Positions 23,645 through 37,978 of a stretch of DNA of 64,000 bases are shown piece after piece. The DNA is from Epiperipatus broadwayi (lineage: Eukaryota > Onychophora > Udeonychophora > Euonychophora > Peripatidae). The notes beneath the pieces are model-generated. The model saw only the letters and a program-made list of their open reading frames with translations, was not told the DNA's origin and made no database searches. The stretch spans positions 2,123,239 to 2,187,238 of the forward strand of contig JAQFVV010000185.1 in NCBI GenBank assembly GCA_028023455.1, read 5' to 3'. Position 1 is the stretch's first letter; every line of letters starts with the position of its first letter. A program made the position numbers and the translations under genes.

Positions 23645-26600
23645 ATATACATATATTTAAATATTATATCTAGCAAAGTTAAATTATTAATGTATTCAAT
23701 ATAATCATTAAAATCCCATTACTAATTATAAATGAAACTAAGAGAGGGTGTTTAAACAGTCAGCATTAAAGGAAGGACAGTTTATAGACTCCATGTTGCT
23801 TTTGCTAGAATTCCCAGAAAAATAAAGGACAACTCTTTGTGATACATAACCTATATGTGTGAGGTATACACCATTCATTTAACTAAAATTTTAAATTATA
23901 AAAGCTGAACTTTCTTGAGGACTAACTGGAATTTATAATGCATGTTTGTTAACCAAGATATGTAATATTAATAATCAATTGTTCAAAGCTTAATTAACAA
24001 CTTTCTGATGTAGTCATGTGATTGGATGAAAAAATGATATCAGAATTGTTTTTATAAAAATCAAGAATTGTTTGGGCTATACGATTTATGACTAGTTCAG
24101 CAGTGAAGTAACCTAAAATTTATGTGAACTCACTCTTAGTTAAGTAAGATAATTATATTTGCATATATATATATTCTAACCTTGTAATTATGTGTATCTT
24201 CACTTCCGGATAATATATGGTATAAAATAAAACAGGTTCTATCTCAGTTAATAATTAATTGCTAAAATATTCAGTACTAAAATGAAAATGTTTCACTAGC
24301 TCAAATTTAAAATACGAATAAGGTTCAGTTTATAAAAATAAATTAAATAAATATTTAATATTTTCATGAGACTTGAAGTGAAAATACAGTCGACAAGATA
24401 GATTACATTGAGCCAATATCCTACAGGATACTATCTCAATGGCATAAGAACACTATCCCCCTTTATTACTATTTCAAATAACAAACTCATAGTATTCTTA
24501 CGACTTTAATAACTTTTACTCACTAAGATTAAACTAATAATTAAATCTTAATCTTCTATTTAATAATAATCTAGCTCAATAAAATAATCTCAGGTTCATA
24601 AAGTTTATTCTAAGTTAATTTAAAATACGGTAGTAAAATATGAGAAGGGATTTTATGTCATAATCTACTACACTTAAACTTCTAATAATAATAAATAACA
24701 ATAATAATATTTTTCATTGTTTAACTAATTCTGTGTATCTTTTCTTTTTACTATAATTTTATTACCATAATATAATATGATCTTATATCTTCATGTAATG
24801 ACATAATAAATACGTGGCAGCATTTCAATAATCTGACAAACAAAATGTGTGTGGCAATTGATAGCATATAATTTAATATAATATTGTGATAACTGATTTA
24901 TGACCAATGAATAATGTAAGATTATGATTATTTAATTATAATGAATACCAATAAAATATTTAAATTCTTAAATAATTCTCTATTTATCTTTTTGTGCAAA
25001 ACTATATATTTGTTCCGATTATTATGCATATATTGTGTTTTCATGCAGCTATGTGGAGAAATAAATGACTCTGACACAAAATTTTTTAAATAACAAAATT
25101 TAACAAAGTTTATTACTAACAATAAATAACTAAACAATTTATTTACATTATTTACAGTGGATATCCTTAACCTTTTTTTTTTTTTTTTTACTTTATAGTT
25201 TGATTTACGAGTTAGAAAAAAAAAATTATATTTCAATCATGTCTTTATTTAGATTTAGGACAAAATCAAAAAAAAATATTATTTGGTTTCTCATCATGAT
25301 TAACTTATTACAAGTATATTTATCTACTTTATTAGCAACAGCATTTTATCCTTAATATTATTAAACTATCTTATTTTTTAAAAAAATTCATATTTAGAAC
25401 AAACATTCTATAGAAAACAAAATTTTATAATGAGTATGGATTTCTCATAATGTTAAAAAAAAATTTCATCTTGCAAAGTCAAAGATGTTACACAAAATAT
25501 TATCCAAAATTCAGTACTAGATTTTAGTATTTATCACACAATGTTTACTAATCATAATATATTCTTCTTTAAGCCTTACTTTAGTATGATATAAGTTTAG
25601 TCATTAATACATTTCTGTTAATCAATAAACAAAAAAAAATATACTATGCATATTGTTTACATAATTTACTTTGTACTATTGTATTTTAAAATATGCAAAA
25701 TTTATTTTCTCTTAAAAAAATAATACTAAAGCATTTAAAATTATTATCACTTTTTAAAAATATCTTTGTTTAGATACTTTATTTAAAAAAACATATATAT
25801 ATATATATTTCATTTCCGAAATAAAATTCAAAATATATTTTATGATTCTTTTCTTTCCCTAGGATACTTTGGATCTTCAATTTTAAGTTATAACATTCTG
25901 CTCCTTATAAGCAACTAAACTAATCTTATCCAAAAAATGATAGCATAACATAAGTTCTAAATTATTTATTATTTCCTTTAAAATATCTTACTAAACGATG
26001 CAGTTACATAAAATAAAGATAGCGAAAACAGATGCATAGGATTAAGGAAGAAAGCTAGAGTATTATTCTTAACATATCTCAAAATTATGGTACAGTGTGA
26101 AGAGGTAGGACATTTATCTGCCTAATATCCTTTAGTACAGGGACGATGTTAAAGATATTTCTTCAGCTTTATTAGAACATCAATATTTAAAGTAATATAA
26201 ACACTGTCCAAATAAAATGTGTATCAGTCATAGGGCTATGTTAACTATGCTGATAACCATATAAAGACTAAATATTATTCCCATTCCTTATCATATCCTA
26301 TTTTAAATATACATCATCTTGGTTTCCTGCTAACTATAGTACTTCCAAGCCACTATCTCAACATTATTTCTCAAGATTTTTCTACATCTTACATCGATAA
26401 ATAACTATCTGCATTTACAAAACAATAAATAAAATTCATTAATAGTTAAACAATCTTACTATCCCATAAGAAAAGTTGCTTACTTCATTGCTCTGTATGT
26501 TTAATCATATACGATTTACTTAGACAATATTTGAATATCCCATATCATAAAAAATTTTAAAAGAATCACATAATTATTTATTATGTTGGACTATATCACT

Positions 26601-29130
26601 AATAAATAATAAAAAAAAAATTGTCGTATGCATATTTCAAATCAATCCTATCTCATAATGTTTTTTTAAAATGTTGTATAAAAATGCGTTTACATTATAA
26701 GTAAAAAAACTTTTACACTTCATTCTTCCATTTTATGGATGATCTAAAGAAAACAAAATATACATTATAAAATTATTAATAGTTATTATTATTACCAATA
26801 ACCTTTATCTAGTCATCGTGTTCAGTAGGCTTCCTTTGCCCACTTGAGCATTGCAGATATATATAAAAAAAATCATACCCATACACTTTATATTAAAATA
26901 TTTTTAGCTAAATTATTAGATTGTTATATTATAAAATTTTAATATTAATAAATTAATGTTTTTATGTTTTTCCTAATCTTAAATAAAATTTTAGATTTAA
27001 ATTAGGTTAACAAAATAAAAAGAATCAAAACTATAGTTACATATTTTCTTGACAACAGTTCCTGATAAATCCAAAATGCTTATTATTTCTCTAGAGTTTT
27101 TTTTTTTAAATATTCTCCAAGCACGTTAAAGTTTTAAACAAAATAATTATCAATCCATTTAGTAAAATTTAGAACATAATCCTTGGTTTTAATTTAAGAC
27201 GATAATGATTAAATAATCCCATGAAGCTTCTTAATCTTCTCTACCAATATTCTCTGCGTATCCAATGCATCAATCCATCTAATTTAATTTTAAAATACTC
27301 GATAAACTTTTCAGTACTATTTGTATTTCCATGGATCCATTTTTTTTATTCATCTATGTGTTCACTTCTATCTCTGTTTCCTTCTTGATACATTTAAACT
27401 TTCATTTGGTATTTTTATAAATCTCTTTTAAAATAAAAACTTCAAATACTTTTGAACAAATCTTTTCCAAGTACATTTTAAATAATTCGAAGACCGGATA
27501 TTTTAATATCAAAAACGCTTCTATAACATAATCTCCTGGGTTCTTTCTTAAATTTTGCACTCAAAAATATCTTTTTTTAAAAAAAAAATGTTACCTTTAG
27601 AAAGGATATAACATTTTACTCTGTTGAATATCATATTATAAAATAATTCATGCAATATATGATTATCTTATTACCATTTAAAAAATATCTTGAATAAACT
27701 CATGTATAATAATGCATCTCCAATTTTTTCATTAGACTCTGTATAATGTCCGAGCTGTGGTTTTTATGTACCAGAACAGTTCTTCGGTTAAATATTAATA
27801 AAGCTGTATCAATAAATATTTCAAATATCTTTGCAGTATTACAATTTCTATCCATTTTATTTTGTAGTATATCCATTTCTTATTGCGTAGCTTAGGTTAA
27901 ACTTTTAGATAAAATACGACTGGTAAGTACTTTAAAAATTAGAAAATCATATTAAACAAAATTATTAAAATATTTTTAGTTTATACTCTCTTTTGCAAAA
28001 AAATATATTTTTAAAATTATTAATTAGTTTTTTTTGCAGATAAAGTTATAAGAAAGTACTAAAAAAAATTGACTAAAATAAAAGATTTTTAAAAATACTA
28101 TCTTTTGATAGTTATAATTTACCTCTCTCCGGTTTCAATACATTTTTTAATCTCCCGCTCTAACTTAGTTACAATGATATTTATTGTCTGTAAGGATACC
28201 TATTTTTTATTGGTCAATTCTTACCCCAACTTGAAAACAAATTTACATATTTTCAATTTATAGCAGAATTATATCTGAAAATAAAAATTATGATGTAATG
28301 AACTCAAAATATTATTTAAAGTATTACTTTTAAATAAATTATTATTTTATTAAAACTATTTAAACATTTAAAATAACCTTAAATAACCTATTTCATTTAG
28401 CTATTTAATTTATCTATTTTTATTTAAATAAAATATTTAATTTTTATTATATCTGTATTCGTCTTTATTACATTACTTAAACATTACATATGATAGTTAA
28501 CTTCCTGTTTAATACTATTTACTTTTATGATAGGCAACAATTCTATCCAATTCTATAATATAACTTTTAAAATATTTTAAACTTTGTTATTAATTCAAAC
28601 AAGCAGTGTGTGTGATAGTATACATTAAAGATCACGTGATTACTAACTTTGACAGATGATTTTCAATCTATTTCTCTGCCTAGACTAATAAAATTGATAC
28701 ACTTATTATATTATATAAAATAATTATAAAAAATTTGGAAGAATAATTTAGAAAATATAGAACTAGATATAATTTTCACCATCACAAAGTTTATTTTAAA
28801 ATATACTATATTAATTTTTACTATTTAAATATGATTACAAATCTAAATATAGCATTTATTAAATCATATGTTTTACACTATTAAAATCGGATTTTTAAAT
28901 ATACTTTTAATTATTTATAGCTGTGTTATTTAATATGGCCAGCTTTTACAACCATATGCAACAATATTTTAAGCTTTATATAACTATTTTTAAATGATTT
29001 TATATACTACGTATTCTCTTTAGCCTCAAATTGTACTTTAAAGATATAACTGACTTAATACAATTACCATATTAAAAGAATATATTCTAAATTTAAAATT
29101 TTTTAGTAATTGACTGTTATGAATTATATA
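23645..29130. other. Very AT-rich sequence without recognisable gene
   Basis: About 5.5 kb, among the most AT-rich parts of the window, with many homopolymer A and T runs and short TA tracts (for example near 25796). The longest minus-strand frame (24928-25236) is Lys/Asn-rich low-complexity translation. I find no element boundary, hairpin or coding signal. Confidence 0.5.
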
Positions 29131-29139
29131 GAAAAGGGC

Positions 29140-29142
<3 letters not shown>

Positions 29143-29179
<37 letters not shown>
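29143..29179. repeat. (TA)n tract
   Basis: Uninterrupted TA dinucleotides, ~37 bp. Confidence 0.95.
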
Positions 29180-29180
<1 letters not shown>

Positions 29181-29299
29181 CTTACAAGAACCATGTGTTA
29201 ATCTCTCACAAAAAACTCTCCCATAAATTTAGATCATAGTATTAACATTCTCCTAACTGATATTGACATACAGTTTTTTATAAATAGATTTTAACATAA

Positions 29300-29567
29300 A
29301 GCTTTCATTAAAATTAAAAGTGAAAAAATATGAGGATGTCAAAATCTTCTGGACTGCAGTGGACATCAAAAGATGTCACCTTTGTTTTTTTGACAGAAGA
29401 AAACATCCAGATAGATTCACAATTTTCAGGTTAAGCTTTCATTAAAATTAAAGGTGAAAAAATATGAGGATGTCAAAATCTTCTGGACTGCAGTGGATAT
29501 CAAAAGATGTCACCTTTGTTTTTTTGACAGAAGAAAACATCCAGATAGCATTCACAATTTTCAGGTT
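29300..29567 (+). repeat. 134-bp tandem duplication
   Basis: Two adjacent copies begin with AGCTTTCATTAAAATTAAA (29300 and 29434) and end with ATTCACAATTTTCAGGTT. They are almost identical, differing by only a few bases. Each copy contains the hairpin GACATC-AAAA-GATGTC (one arm slightly altered in copy 2). Low divergence implies a recent local duplication or a fragment of a short-period repeat. Confidence 0.85.
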
Positions 29568-29569
29568 TA

Positions 29570-32500
29570 TTTTCTTATGAAAATTTTGACATATAATTTA
29601 AAATGAATTTGTACATATTTATAAAAGTATGTTTGATTATTTTTACTCAACAAATGGTTGATTATTATAAACAAATATACAGATAATTTTCCATTTCTTT
29701 ATTTATGTTTTATTTTATAAATAGAAGTTAATAAACTTGATTTCAATAAGCAGAAAAAATGGCAGTATCTATTATATTATTATCTGAAAATTGATTTGGT
29801 GTTAAAATCATTTAAAATATTATAACTTTTGTAAGAAAATATCAGATTTTAAACTAAAATTTGATAAAATTATCAGAAATCTACATTCATTGTTTCACAT
29901 TAAAAAAACAAATTTAAAATAAAAATGTTTGTCCATTTTGGTTTTAGTATGCACTTTTAAATATCTGATAACATTTATGATACATTGTTATATTTACGGG
30001 TCAGTTTTAAATATTTAAAATGGTTAAATATAATTTTTTAAAATATTATTCACATATAAAATTAAATTAAGAAAAAATAAAATCTGATTTGTTGAGTTAT
30101 AATATAAAATAAAGATTTTGTAAAAACAGAAAGGTTGAGCATATTCACAAACTCTTACCAGATGGAATAATAGAATATTCCAGAATGCAAAACAGCTAAT
30201 GTTTTACATAATACTTTTATATTTATATACTTGTTACTCACAAATCAATTTCATCTAGTCAGTGCATCATAAATATATAAAATAGATCTCTATCTATAAT
30301 ATTATATATATGTTAATGACAATATATTTTGTATCATTTGGAGTTTTATATATTGTTATTATAGTTCAATATGTATCACTGAAATCTTTCATGATTAGGC
30401 AGTTGCTCATTCTTACCACTAGCATGACATGATATTGTTAAGACACACCCAAGCACACACACATATGTGTATATATATATATATAGTTCAGTCTCAATAA
30501 TTTACGAACTGGTCAAACAGTGTCTACTTCATTCATATTGGGCTATAAAATTATGGACAAAGCCATCCCATTTTACTTCTCTGGGAGTTCAAACTAAATT
30601 AAAGTGAAGGCTATAACAACTACCACTCATTTAAAGCTATTTTTTACTCTTTCATCTCATTTAACTGATTTCACTGGTTATAATAAATAAATGGAATTTA
30701 TAACAGAAGTAACAGTGAGTCCTTCTTCTTTTTGATTGAAAAAAACAGAGAATAACTAAATTATCGATTTAATTTTTAAAAAAATCTTTTTTAATCCTCT
30801 AAGAAAACATATTATAATTGATTTTATAGTTATACGTATTTTAGAAATAAAATATCTTTGTTTAGATCAAATAATTTTCCTTTGATACATTTCCCCCACA
30901 AAATGAAAAAAAAATCAAAATATTTCTCTTAAATAGAAACTGTTTTTAATATAATTTCAAATAATATAGTGTTTTAAAAAATATCAAGTATATTATTATT
31001 TTATAAATATTTTGGTCATTTCAGATATTGTTTTAAATAATTGTATATCTAGTCTGTGTTCATTTTACTTTTTCTTTTAAGCTTTATGTATATCAACAAA
31101 CTCCTTCTTCTACATATAATCAGTTTTTATTACAAAATTTTAATAAAAAGTTAAATATTTTTTTTACAATTAAAATCAAGCTGAAGAAAATATTTGTTAT
31201 ATATTTATATGCATGCATGTAACTTTTATACAACTAAACTTTTAATTAAGTAATTCTTGAATTTATATATATATATATAAGTAGACAAATATTGTTATAA
31301 TAGTCTTATTTTGAAAAAAGTAAAAAAAAAAAAAAATGCTAAAATTTTATTGTTTTTATTAAACAAAAACTTTAATTTTTTTAAAGCTGTTTCTTGAGAC
31401 TTCAAAATTAAATTAAAATTTGAAATTATATTATAAGCTTTTTTTTCTATTAAAAACTTAATTACACATAGGAAGACAATATTAAAAAAAAATATGACTG
31501 ACAAAAAACAATTCCTACTTCTGATTATCTCAGCAGCAATCACACATTTATATTAGTTTGTTTAAAACTAAAGTTCTATACGTTAAATTTAGAGTAAGTT
31601 GATAATATATCTTGCTAATGTAGATATTAAACAATGCGCATGCACATACTTGCATATAATGATTTATATAAATAATGTTACTTTAATTTAAAAAAATAAT
31701 ACAATTTGTAATTTATAATATGCATTTTTTTTATATTTGTATCAATTTATGAATCTATGACTTGGATACGAAACCAGGGAACATAAATACTTATAATAGC
31801 TGTAAAATATAGAAAGACGGTATTGTAAAAAAAAAAAATAAAACCCTAATAAAACAAAAGATAATAGCAATTGACTAATTTTTTAAATTTTTATAAACAC
31901 TCACAAAATTTAGATAAGAATTTATAAATAATTTTCAAGTGATAAATTAGTCTGAAAATTATAAACAATCTATGTTATGATAATAACTATATAAATTCCA
32001 GGGACAAAGAAAAACAATATGGTAACGTTGTTGAAATAAGTGAAATGATACAGGAAAGACTAAATAAATCAACTAAATGTAAATAATTGACAATTAAGTA
32101 TGCTAAATTCAGTAATATTGTAGAAAAATATCATGATATAAAAAAATACTCATGAAATTGCATTAAAACCTACAGGAGATAACAGAATGCCAAACTAATA
32201 AATATTTTGATATTGGATCAGCAGTATGATGATTTTATCATATAATTATTTTTTTATTCAGGCTACTGAAACTTTTTATGTTTATATTGTGATAACAGAA
32301 TCCATCCATATCTTTTTATATTATCAGATATTTATGCACTATATTCATTGCTACTAAATTTAATCAACTCATGATGTGACCAAAATAGAGTAAGTTCAAT
32401 TCAGTCATTTGTTTCTCAAGTAAAAGTCCAGGAATAATCTGATTAAGTCTCCCCACTTAACAAGTTTTAAATATCACTGCCATCATAGTTTTTTAGCTTA

Positions 32501-33340
32501 AGTGTTCAATTTTTTATACCTTTAGAGGATCAGAGGATTGATCATAACTTGAAGAATTCTGATCTTTGTTTAAAAAATATGCACTATATTTAAAAATCTT
32601 TTCAAGGTCTTTCATTTTATAATACTTTTCAATGTTATTATCCAACAGTTTTGTTATACTGAATTTATTTCTTCATAGTTAGATCAGTGAAAATAAACTA
32701 ATCATTCCAAAGGCAGAAATATGTTTCAGAAAGTTTATTTCACTGAATTGAAACTATAAATAAAACATATAAAACGAATAAAAAAATAATAAGACAATGA
32801 CAATAATTTAGCATTACATTAGATTATAGTTTAGTGTGTGAACATAGTTTATTTTATATACTGAAAATAACTATACAGTTCATTAACATTAAAGTTCATT
32901 TATGTGTTTAAATGAAAGTCTATAAATGAGTTTCTTTCACTCTTAGTTTTCATTATTTTGCAATTATGCATACTGCTTGCACTTTAGCACTGTCATTTCT
33001 CTCTTTTGAAAAACTCACTATTAACCCTTAGCAGTTCAGCCTTCCACTTGACTGATTGCAACTTTTATTATACTGACTCTCCAACTATTTTTCTGTATTC
33101 TCTTCTCCAGTTATTTATTGGTATTTTCATGGATTAGTTGCAAATATTATATTTAAAGTGTGCTTAAAGTTCACCTCTTTATTTGCTATGCTAATTAATA
33201 TAAATTAGTATTCAAATTCTGTAACTGTAATGTTTTCTAGAGGGATCTACTTTCTTGGCAGAAAAATACTGTCTATACAATTTACACAGCTCAAATAATA
33301 ACCTTATTTACATAATTATAAATACATTTACAGACAGTGC
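29570..33340. other. AT-rich sequence; right end may be the 3' LTR of Gypsy remnant 2
   Basis: No gene was recognised. TA runs occur near 30470 and 31265. On the minus strand, the purine run AGTAAGGGAGG (plus 33345-33355) would be a polypurine tract for the Gypsy remnant to its right, in which case its 3' LTR would lie leftward from ~33343. I could not define the far end. Confidence 0.35.
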
Positions 33341-33489
33341 AAACCTCCCTTACTCTAGAAACAAATATTTTAATTTGTCAGTCTATCTTTAATTTTTCTA
33401 ATGTCTGAGAATAGATATATTTCTGCTTTCATCTCTATTTATATTTACATTAGTTAGCTTTGCAGATCCTAATGGTTGATCATCATTGC

Positions 33490-34560
33490 TTAATTTGGAA
33501 ACCTGTTCATCCAATTTGACATCAGATTCAATATCCTGCTCAATGGGTTGTTAATAATTTTGATCAATTGAGGAATTATTGTTGCATTCTTCATTATTGT
33601 AATTTCTGATTTGGGATTGGCTGATGCATGTTTATTAATCAAAACAATTGGCATATCAGAGAAATGTTTACATAAGTGATTTATGTGTCTCCACATATTT
33701 AATTCATTTTTCCATTTGATGATCTTAATTTTGTTAGATATTATCTTAACAACAATACCTGAAAATATTTTTTTTATTAGATTTTTAACCCATCCTGCAT
33801 CAACAACCTGAAATTTTATGAAGTTTGTATTATACATTTTTCTGTTAGAAATATTTTTGTTCTCTATTGGTTGGTAAACACTTCAATAAGTGCATATCAC
33901 ATTTTCATCCAAATATTAGCACTGCAGGCATTTTAAATTTAAAGCATTTAGAGTAAAATATTGACAGAACATAACTTCTATCACTGCATCTTTCATATCT
34001 GCAACTTTTATTTTTAGTAAGGCAGATTTTAAACTTTAAATTGCTTTTTCACAAGTCCATTGGAGAGTATGCAGTAAGCAGAATTTAGAACATAATGTAT
34101 CCCTTTATGTGCTAAATAGTTTTTAAATTTGGTAGAAGTAAAAATCCTATTCCATTATCAAAAAAGAGAATTTCAGAATAACCATGAAGAGCAAACACTT
34201 ACTGTAGGGCTTTGATATTATATTCAGTACTTATAATTTTAACAAGCTTATAATCAATTCATTGGAAGTATGAATCTATTATAATTAAAAATAAATATTC
34301 AGTCATAGACAAATAAAAATCCACATGAAAGTTTTGCCAGAGTTTCATAGATTTTTTCAATCATTGTAAATTTTCTTTAGTAAACCAGTTCCAGGCTTTT
34401 ATCATCTAGATTTTACATTTTTTCTTCCTTGCATTTCTTTTAAGATTACTGGCCCAATCACTGATTTACAATAGTCTTGTAAATTGTTTTGTTAATTTTT
34501 TACAATATGAATTCTAAAAGAGCCAAACTAGTTTCGACCAAGGTGGATATTTCTACAAAT
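33490..34560 (-). pseudogene. Gypsy-like integrase remnant
   Basis: Read on the minus strand from 34560: HLGRN.FGSFR-like residues resemble the start of the integrase zinc-binding region. Next comes WQNFHVDFYLSM (~34330) where the first catalytic Asp of the core is expected, then FALHGYSEILFFDNG (~34150) with the second Asp and an AYSPMDL-like remnant of the SPxNGxxE block (~34060). The frame 33490-33837 holds the C-terminal part (KIIKWKNELNMWRHINHL), a pattern common at the end of Gypsy integrases. Stops interrupt it throughout. It lies only ~300 bp from zinc knuckles, so protease, RT and RNase H have been deleted. Confidence 0.65.
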
Positions 34561-34834
34561 GTGCACATCATCTATGTCTATGGTCCATATGATAATTTTT
34601 TTCAATTTCTCTCTATTTTTACCTTTAGATTTGATTTTATTCTTTTCCTTAATACATAGAATAAATAGTCTAATACCACTGTCAACTTTCATATTGACTT
34701 TTATACAACAAATGGTAACATCCAGTGTAAGTCATCTATTACCTGAATTGTTTGACATCTTTATTTCTATGTTTCTAAAAGCTCCATCTCTCTCTGATTT
34801 ATGTCTGGGCATGGCTTGTCTTTTATATTATTGT

Positions 34835-34960
34835 TCTTTTTCTTACAAACTCTAGATAAGTGGAATTTACTACCACAAATATAACATTTATTCAATTTAA
34901 ACTTTCATAACTTCTTTGTGTGCCCTTTTACTTTGCAACAATGATATACTACTCTGTTTT
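34835..34960 (-). pseudogene. Gag zinc-knuckle remnant of Gypsy remnant 2
   Basis: Minus-strand translation gives two CCHC-like boxes: a first, partly degraded one (YHCCKVKGHTKK, last Cys lost) and an intact second one (CYICGSKFHLSRVC, spacing C-x2-C-x4-H-x4-C). Tandem CCHC boxes are the nucleocapsid part of gag. Being upstream of the integrase remnant on the same strand supports one element. Confidence 0.65.
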
Positions 34961-36305
34961 TTAAGAATTCTTTAGGTAATATATCCATTTTATTTCTGTT
35001 TATGCTTATTGAATTTTCCATTCATTTGCCTTTGTTTGAAATCCCAATGCATTTTCAGTTGTTATCTCATATAGTATTCTTTTTGCGATAGTTGTCCTAT
35101 ATGTTAAGCCCACTTTACTTAACAAATATTTTTTAAGGATGCACATTCCATATAGCAATTGATCTAAAAGTATATTTTTTAAAATTTGACATGAATTGAC
35201 TTTATGTAGCTAATATTTGCAATGCTATAATTTTGATAACATTTATTGTTTTCTCATACTGAAATGCAAAAAAAAAAAAAAAACCAACAACATATTTTTG
35301 TTACCATTAGCTGAAAATATATATTAAGATTTTATATTAATTTTTTATTAAGTCTGTCTTCTAGGATTTTGTGATGACATAATTGTTTCACTATTTGCAA
35401 ATATCATTACTGGCAAAAACCAACTAAGTTGAAAGTTTAATATTATCCTCTTCTACTTTATTTACCCTCATATAATAATCAATATGTTCAACATATTTTC
35501 CATTATGTAGAATTGTTACTTCATATTTAACTTTTTAATTGCACCATTTTATATTAACCATCATGTGCATGGATTCTTCTTAAACCACATCCATCTTGTT
35601 TTTGCACAAGCAGTGGATATGGTCGTCTGGATTCTTGTCTGACATTGTTTGCGTTATGTTATGTTTAATAATTTATGATAATCTTCACTTCACTAGCAAT
35701 TTAATAGGGTCTGATTGAACTTATAAAAGTACTTAAAAGGAGTCCTATGGAACATGGAATGTACCTTGTTGGTGACAACATATTATACCAATTATTTTCC
35801 TTCTCAGCTAAGTAATTTAAGCTAAAGTCTTTCTAAATTAAAGAGATACTCAATTTATATTTCACCAAACTTCTTAACATATTAGGTCCATGTGGGGTGT
35901 ATATGTGTCCATGTTAAGCATTTTTTATCATAATTCCCATGAAATTCTATTAAAATTTTTTCCTGAAATTATTTTTTAAGTTTATTTAATGTTTTTTTTC
36001 TTATTCCTACTATCTGGATTGGATTGTTCTCATGATTTCTAATTGTGTTTCATGCTTCACACTTAGTATTTTTTCAATCTGATGAACCAAACTATTCACT
36101 TCTTAATAAATTTGTGACAGTGTCATTACAGTTCTTAATTTTACCTCCTTTGACTATCTCTTTCAAATATTCCATCTTTCTTTCTTGTTTTCTCAGTTTT
36201 ACTGGACTTCATGAGATATCTTTCAAACATTATTTTTTTGATAGATCTTCATTCAATATTTTCACAATATTTTTCCCTCAAATTGACTCTCTTTAATTCC
36301 TATAT

Positions 36306-36530
36306 ATAAATGTTCTATTCAACTTTTGGTATTTTTAGTTTTACAGTCAAACTTTCTTTCTAGCTTTTAGTATCTTTAGCTTCTATAACTATATTTTCTA
36401 TCTAACTTTTATTTAACTTTACTTTCTGTAGCTAAATTTTCTAATTAGATTTTAATATCTTTTGATAAACTTTATATTTGACTTTTGATAACTTTAGGCT
36501 TTAATAATAAATATTCTATTTTCATAGAAA
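36306..36530 (-). repeat. Degenerate ~42-bp minisatellite, likely coding for 14-residue repeats
   Basis: Five to six imperfect units of about 42 bp follow a plus-strand pattern like TTCTATCTAACTTTT-x-TATCTTTAG. On the minus strand each gives ~14 Lys/Glu-rich residues, two heptads, as expected of a coiled coil. The position upstream of the zinc knuckles fits the N-terminal part of a gag, and the intact gag at 43320-44630 also has a long N-terminal coiled coil. Confidence 0.45.
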
Positions 36531-36884
36531 AAATTTTCAAATGGTTTTTTAGTATTTCTTTAAAAATCATTATTCTTCTTCTTCTGTCACTAGATATTTT
36601 ATTTTCTGGGGTTAGTGGCTTGGCTTTTGACCTTGTATTCAAATAATTATTGATACTATTTTTTTATAGATATTTTCTTAATTGGTGAATCCATATCCCT
36701 TTCATTCACTCTAGCTTTTTTAAAAAAATAAAACCTTGTTTTAATACTCTATTACAAACCTTTTTATGATATTTGATTTTCATTTTTTACTATTAATATA
36801 TCATTTGCTTTAAAAATAAGTTTCTTCTCACATTTGTTCATATATGTTATATTATTATGATTAGAGTAACAACTTATTCTTTAT

Positions 36885-37115
36885 TTATTTACAACAATTA
36901 TCAATAGTTTGATTAGGTATTCTTGTATCAATTTTAATTGAATACTTAGGGTTATTTAACTTGACTTTGAAAAGACCAAATGTAGTGAAAACTGTGTGGC
37001 CCCTTTGCATGATTGGGGTATCTTTGTTAAATATATTTACTTTAAACACTAACACCAAACATATTTTCCTGAAATTTTTTTTATAAAATCCGTTCAAATT
37101 AAAAAAAGCATCCAT
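36885..37115 (-). CDS. 76-codon frame of unknown function, possibly element leader
   Basis: An open frame beginning MDAFFNLNGFYKKNF, unusually complex in composition for this AT-rich region. I do not recognise a domain. It lies upstream, on the same strand, of Gypsy remnant 2, so it may be the very start of that element's gag or a leader frame. It could also be chance. Confidence 0.25.
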   Translation of the reverse strand: MDAFFNLNGFYKKNFRKICLVLVFKVNIFNKDTPIMQRGHTVFTTFGLFKVKLNNPKYSIKIDTRIPNQTIDNCCK

Positions 37116-37119
37116 TTTT

Positions 37120-37900
37120 AGTCAGTATAAACATTTTCACTTACAATAGATCTGCTTTTATGGCAGAATCAGCATGCCACCTAAGGAACATCCATAAAAT
37201 GGGTTCGAAGTTGTCTTTTTCTCACCTTTAATATCAAACTCACCATTTATCAACAACTAGATCAAGTGAATATGATAATGATTATGAGATCACCAATTCT
37301 ATTAATACGCATATAAATAACTGTTCTTCTCAAATCACAAACAAAAATATTGATCACAATATCATATTTACACAAAAATATAAAATAAAAAAAGGTCATT
37401 TGCAATAAATTCATAAACTAACTTTAGTATACTTACATAATTTAATTAGTCCTGTATGCCAAATGACATATAGTATACATATTTTTACCATGCAAGAAAT
37501 TGATATATCACTTAGGCATTATGATAGTTATTTTCTACATTTGATCTGCCTAACTAATATCTTATCCAAAATTAGTCTAATCAAAGGTATATTAAAAAAA
37601 TTAATAAAAATAAATAAATACATAAAACAAATTGATGCACATATGTAAATAAAAAAATAAATATTTACAGAAACATAATTTGATTTGAATAATAGTTCTG
37701 TAGTGTAATATTCAGCACTCTCAAGAAAGGAAGGAAATGTTTTCTACCCACTATTAACACTTTATGGAAGGATGTACTCATAAACATGTGATCAGATATG
37801 TGTCAAAGATACATTATCCCCAAAATTCACATTTTGTTCTAAACCAGTAGTTATCTGTTGGTCCAGACAACATTATCTTACACATATCTTTATCACTATT
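37120..37900. other. AT-rich sequence, no gene seen
   Basis: No feature beyond a minus-strand GGTGGCATGCTG sequence near 37172-37183, which could be a primer-binding-like site of Gypsy remnant 2. Confidence 0.4.
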
Positions 37901-37902
37901 TA

Positions 37903-37903
<1 letters not shown>

Positions 37904-37961
<58 letters not shown>

Positions 37962-37978
37962 TATATATATATATATAT
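37904..37978. repeat. (TA)n tract at the left edge of a palindromic element
   Basis: About 75 bp of TA with one GATA interruption. The palindrome starts immediately after it. Confidence 0.95.
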
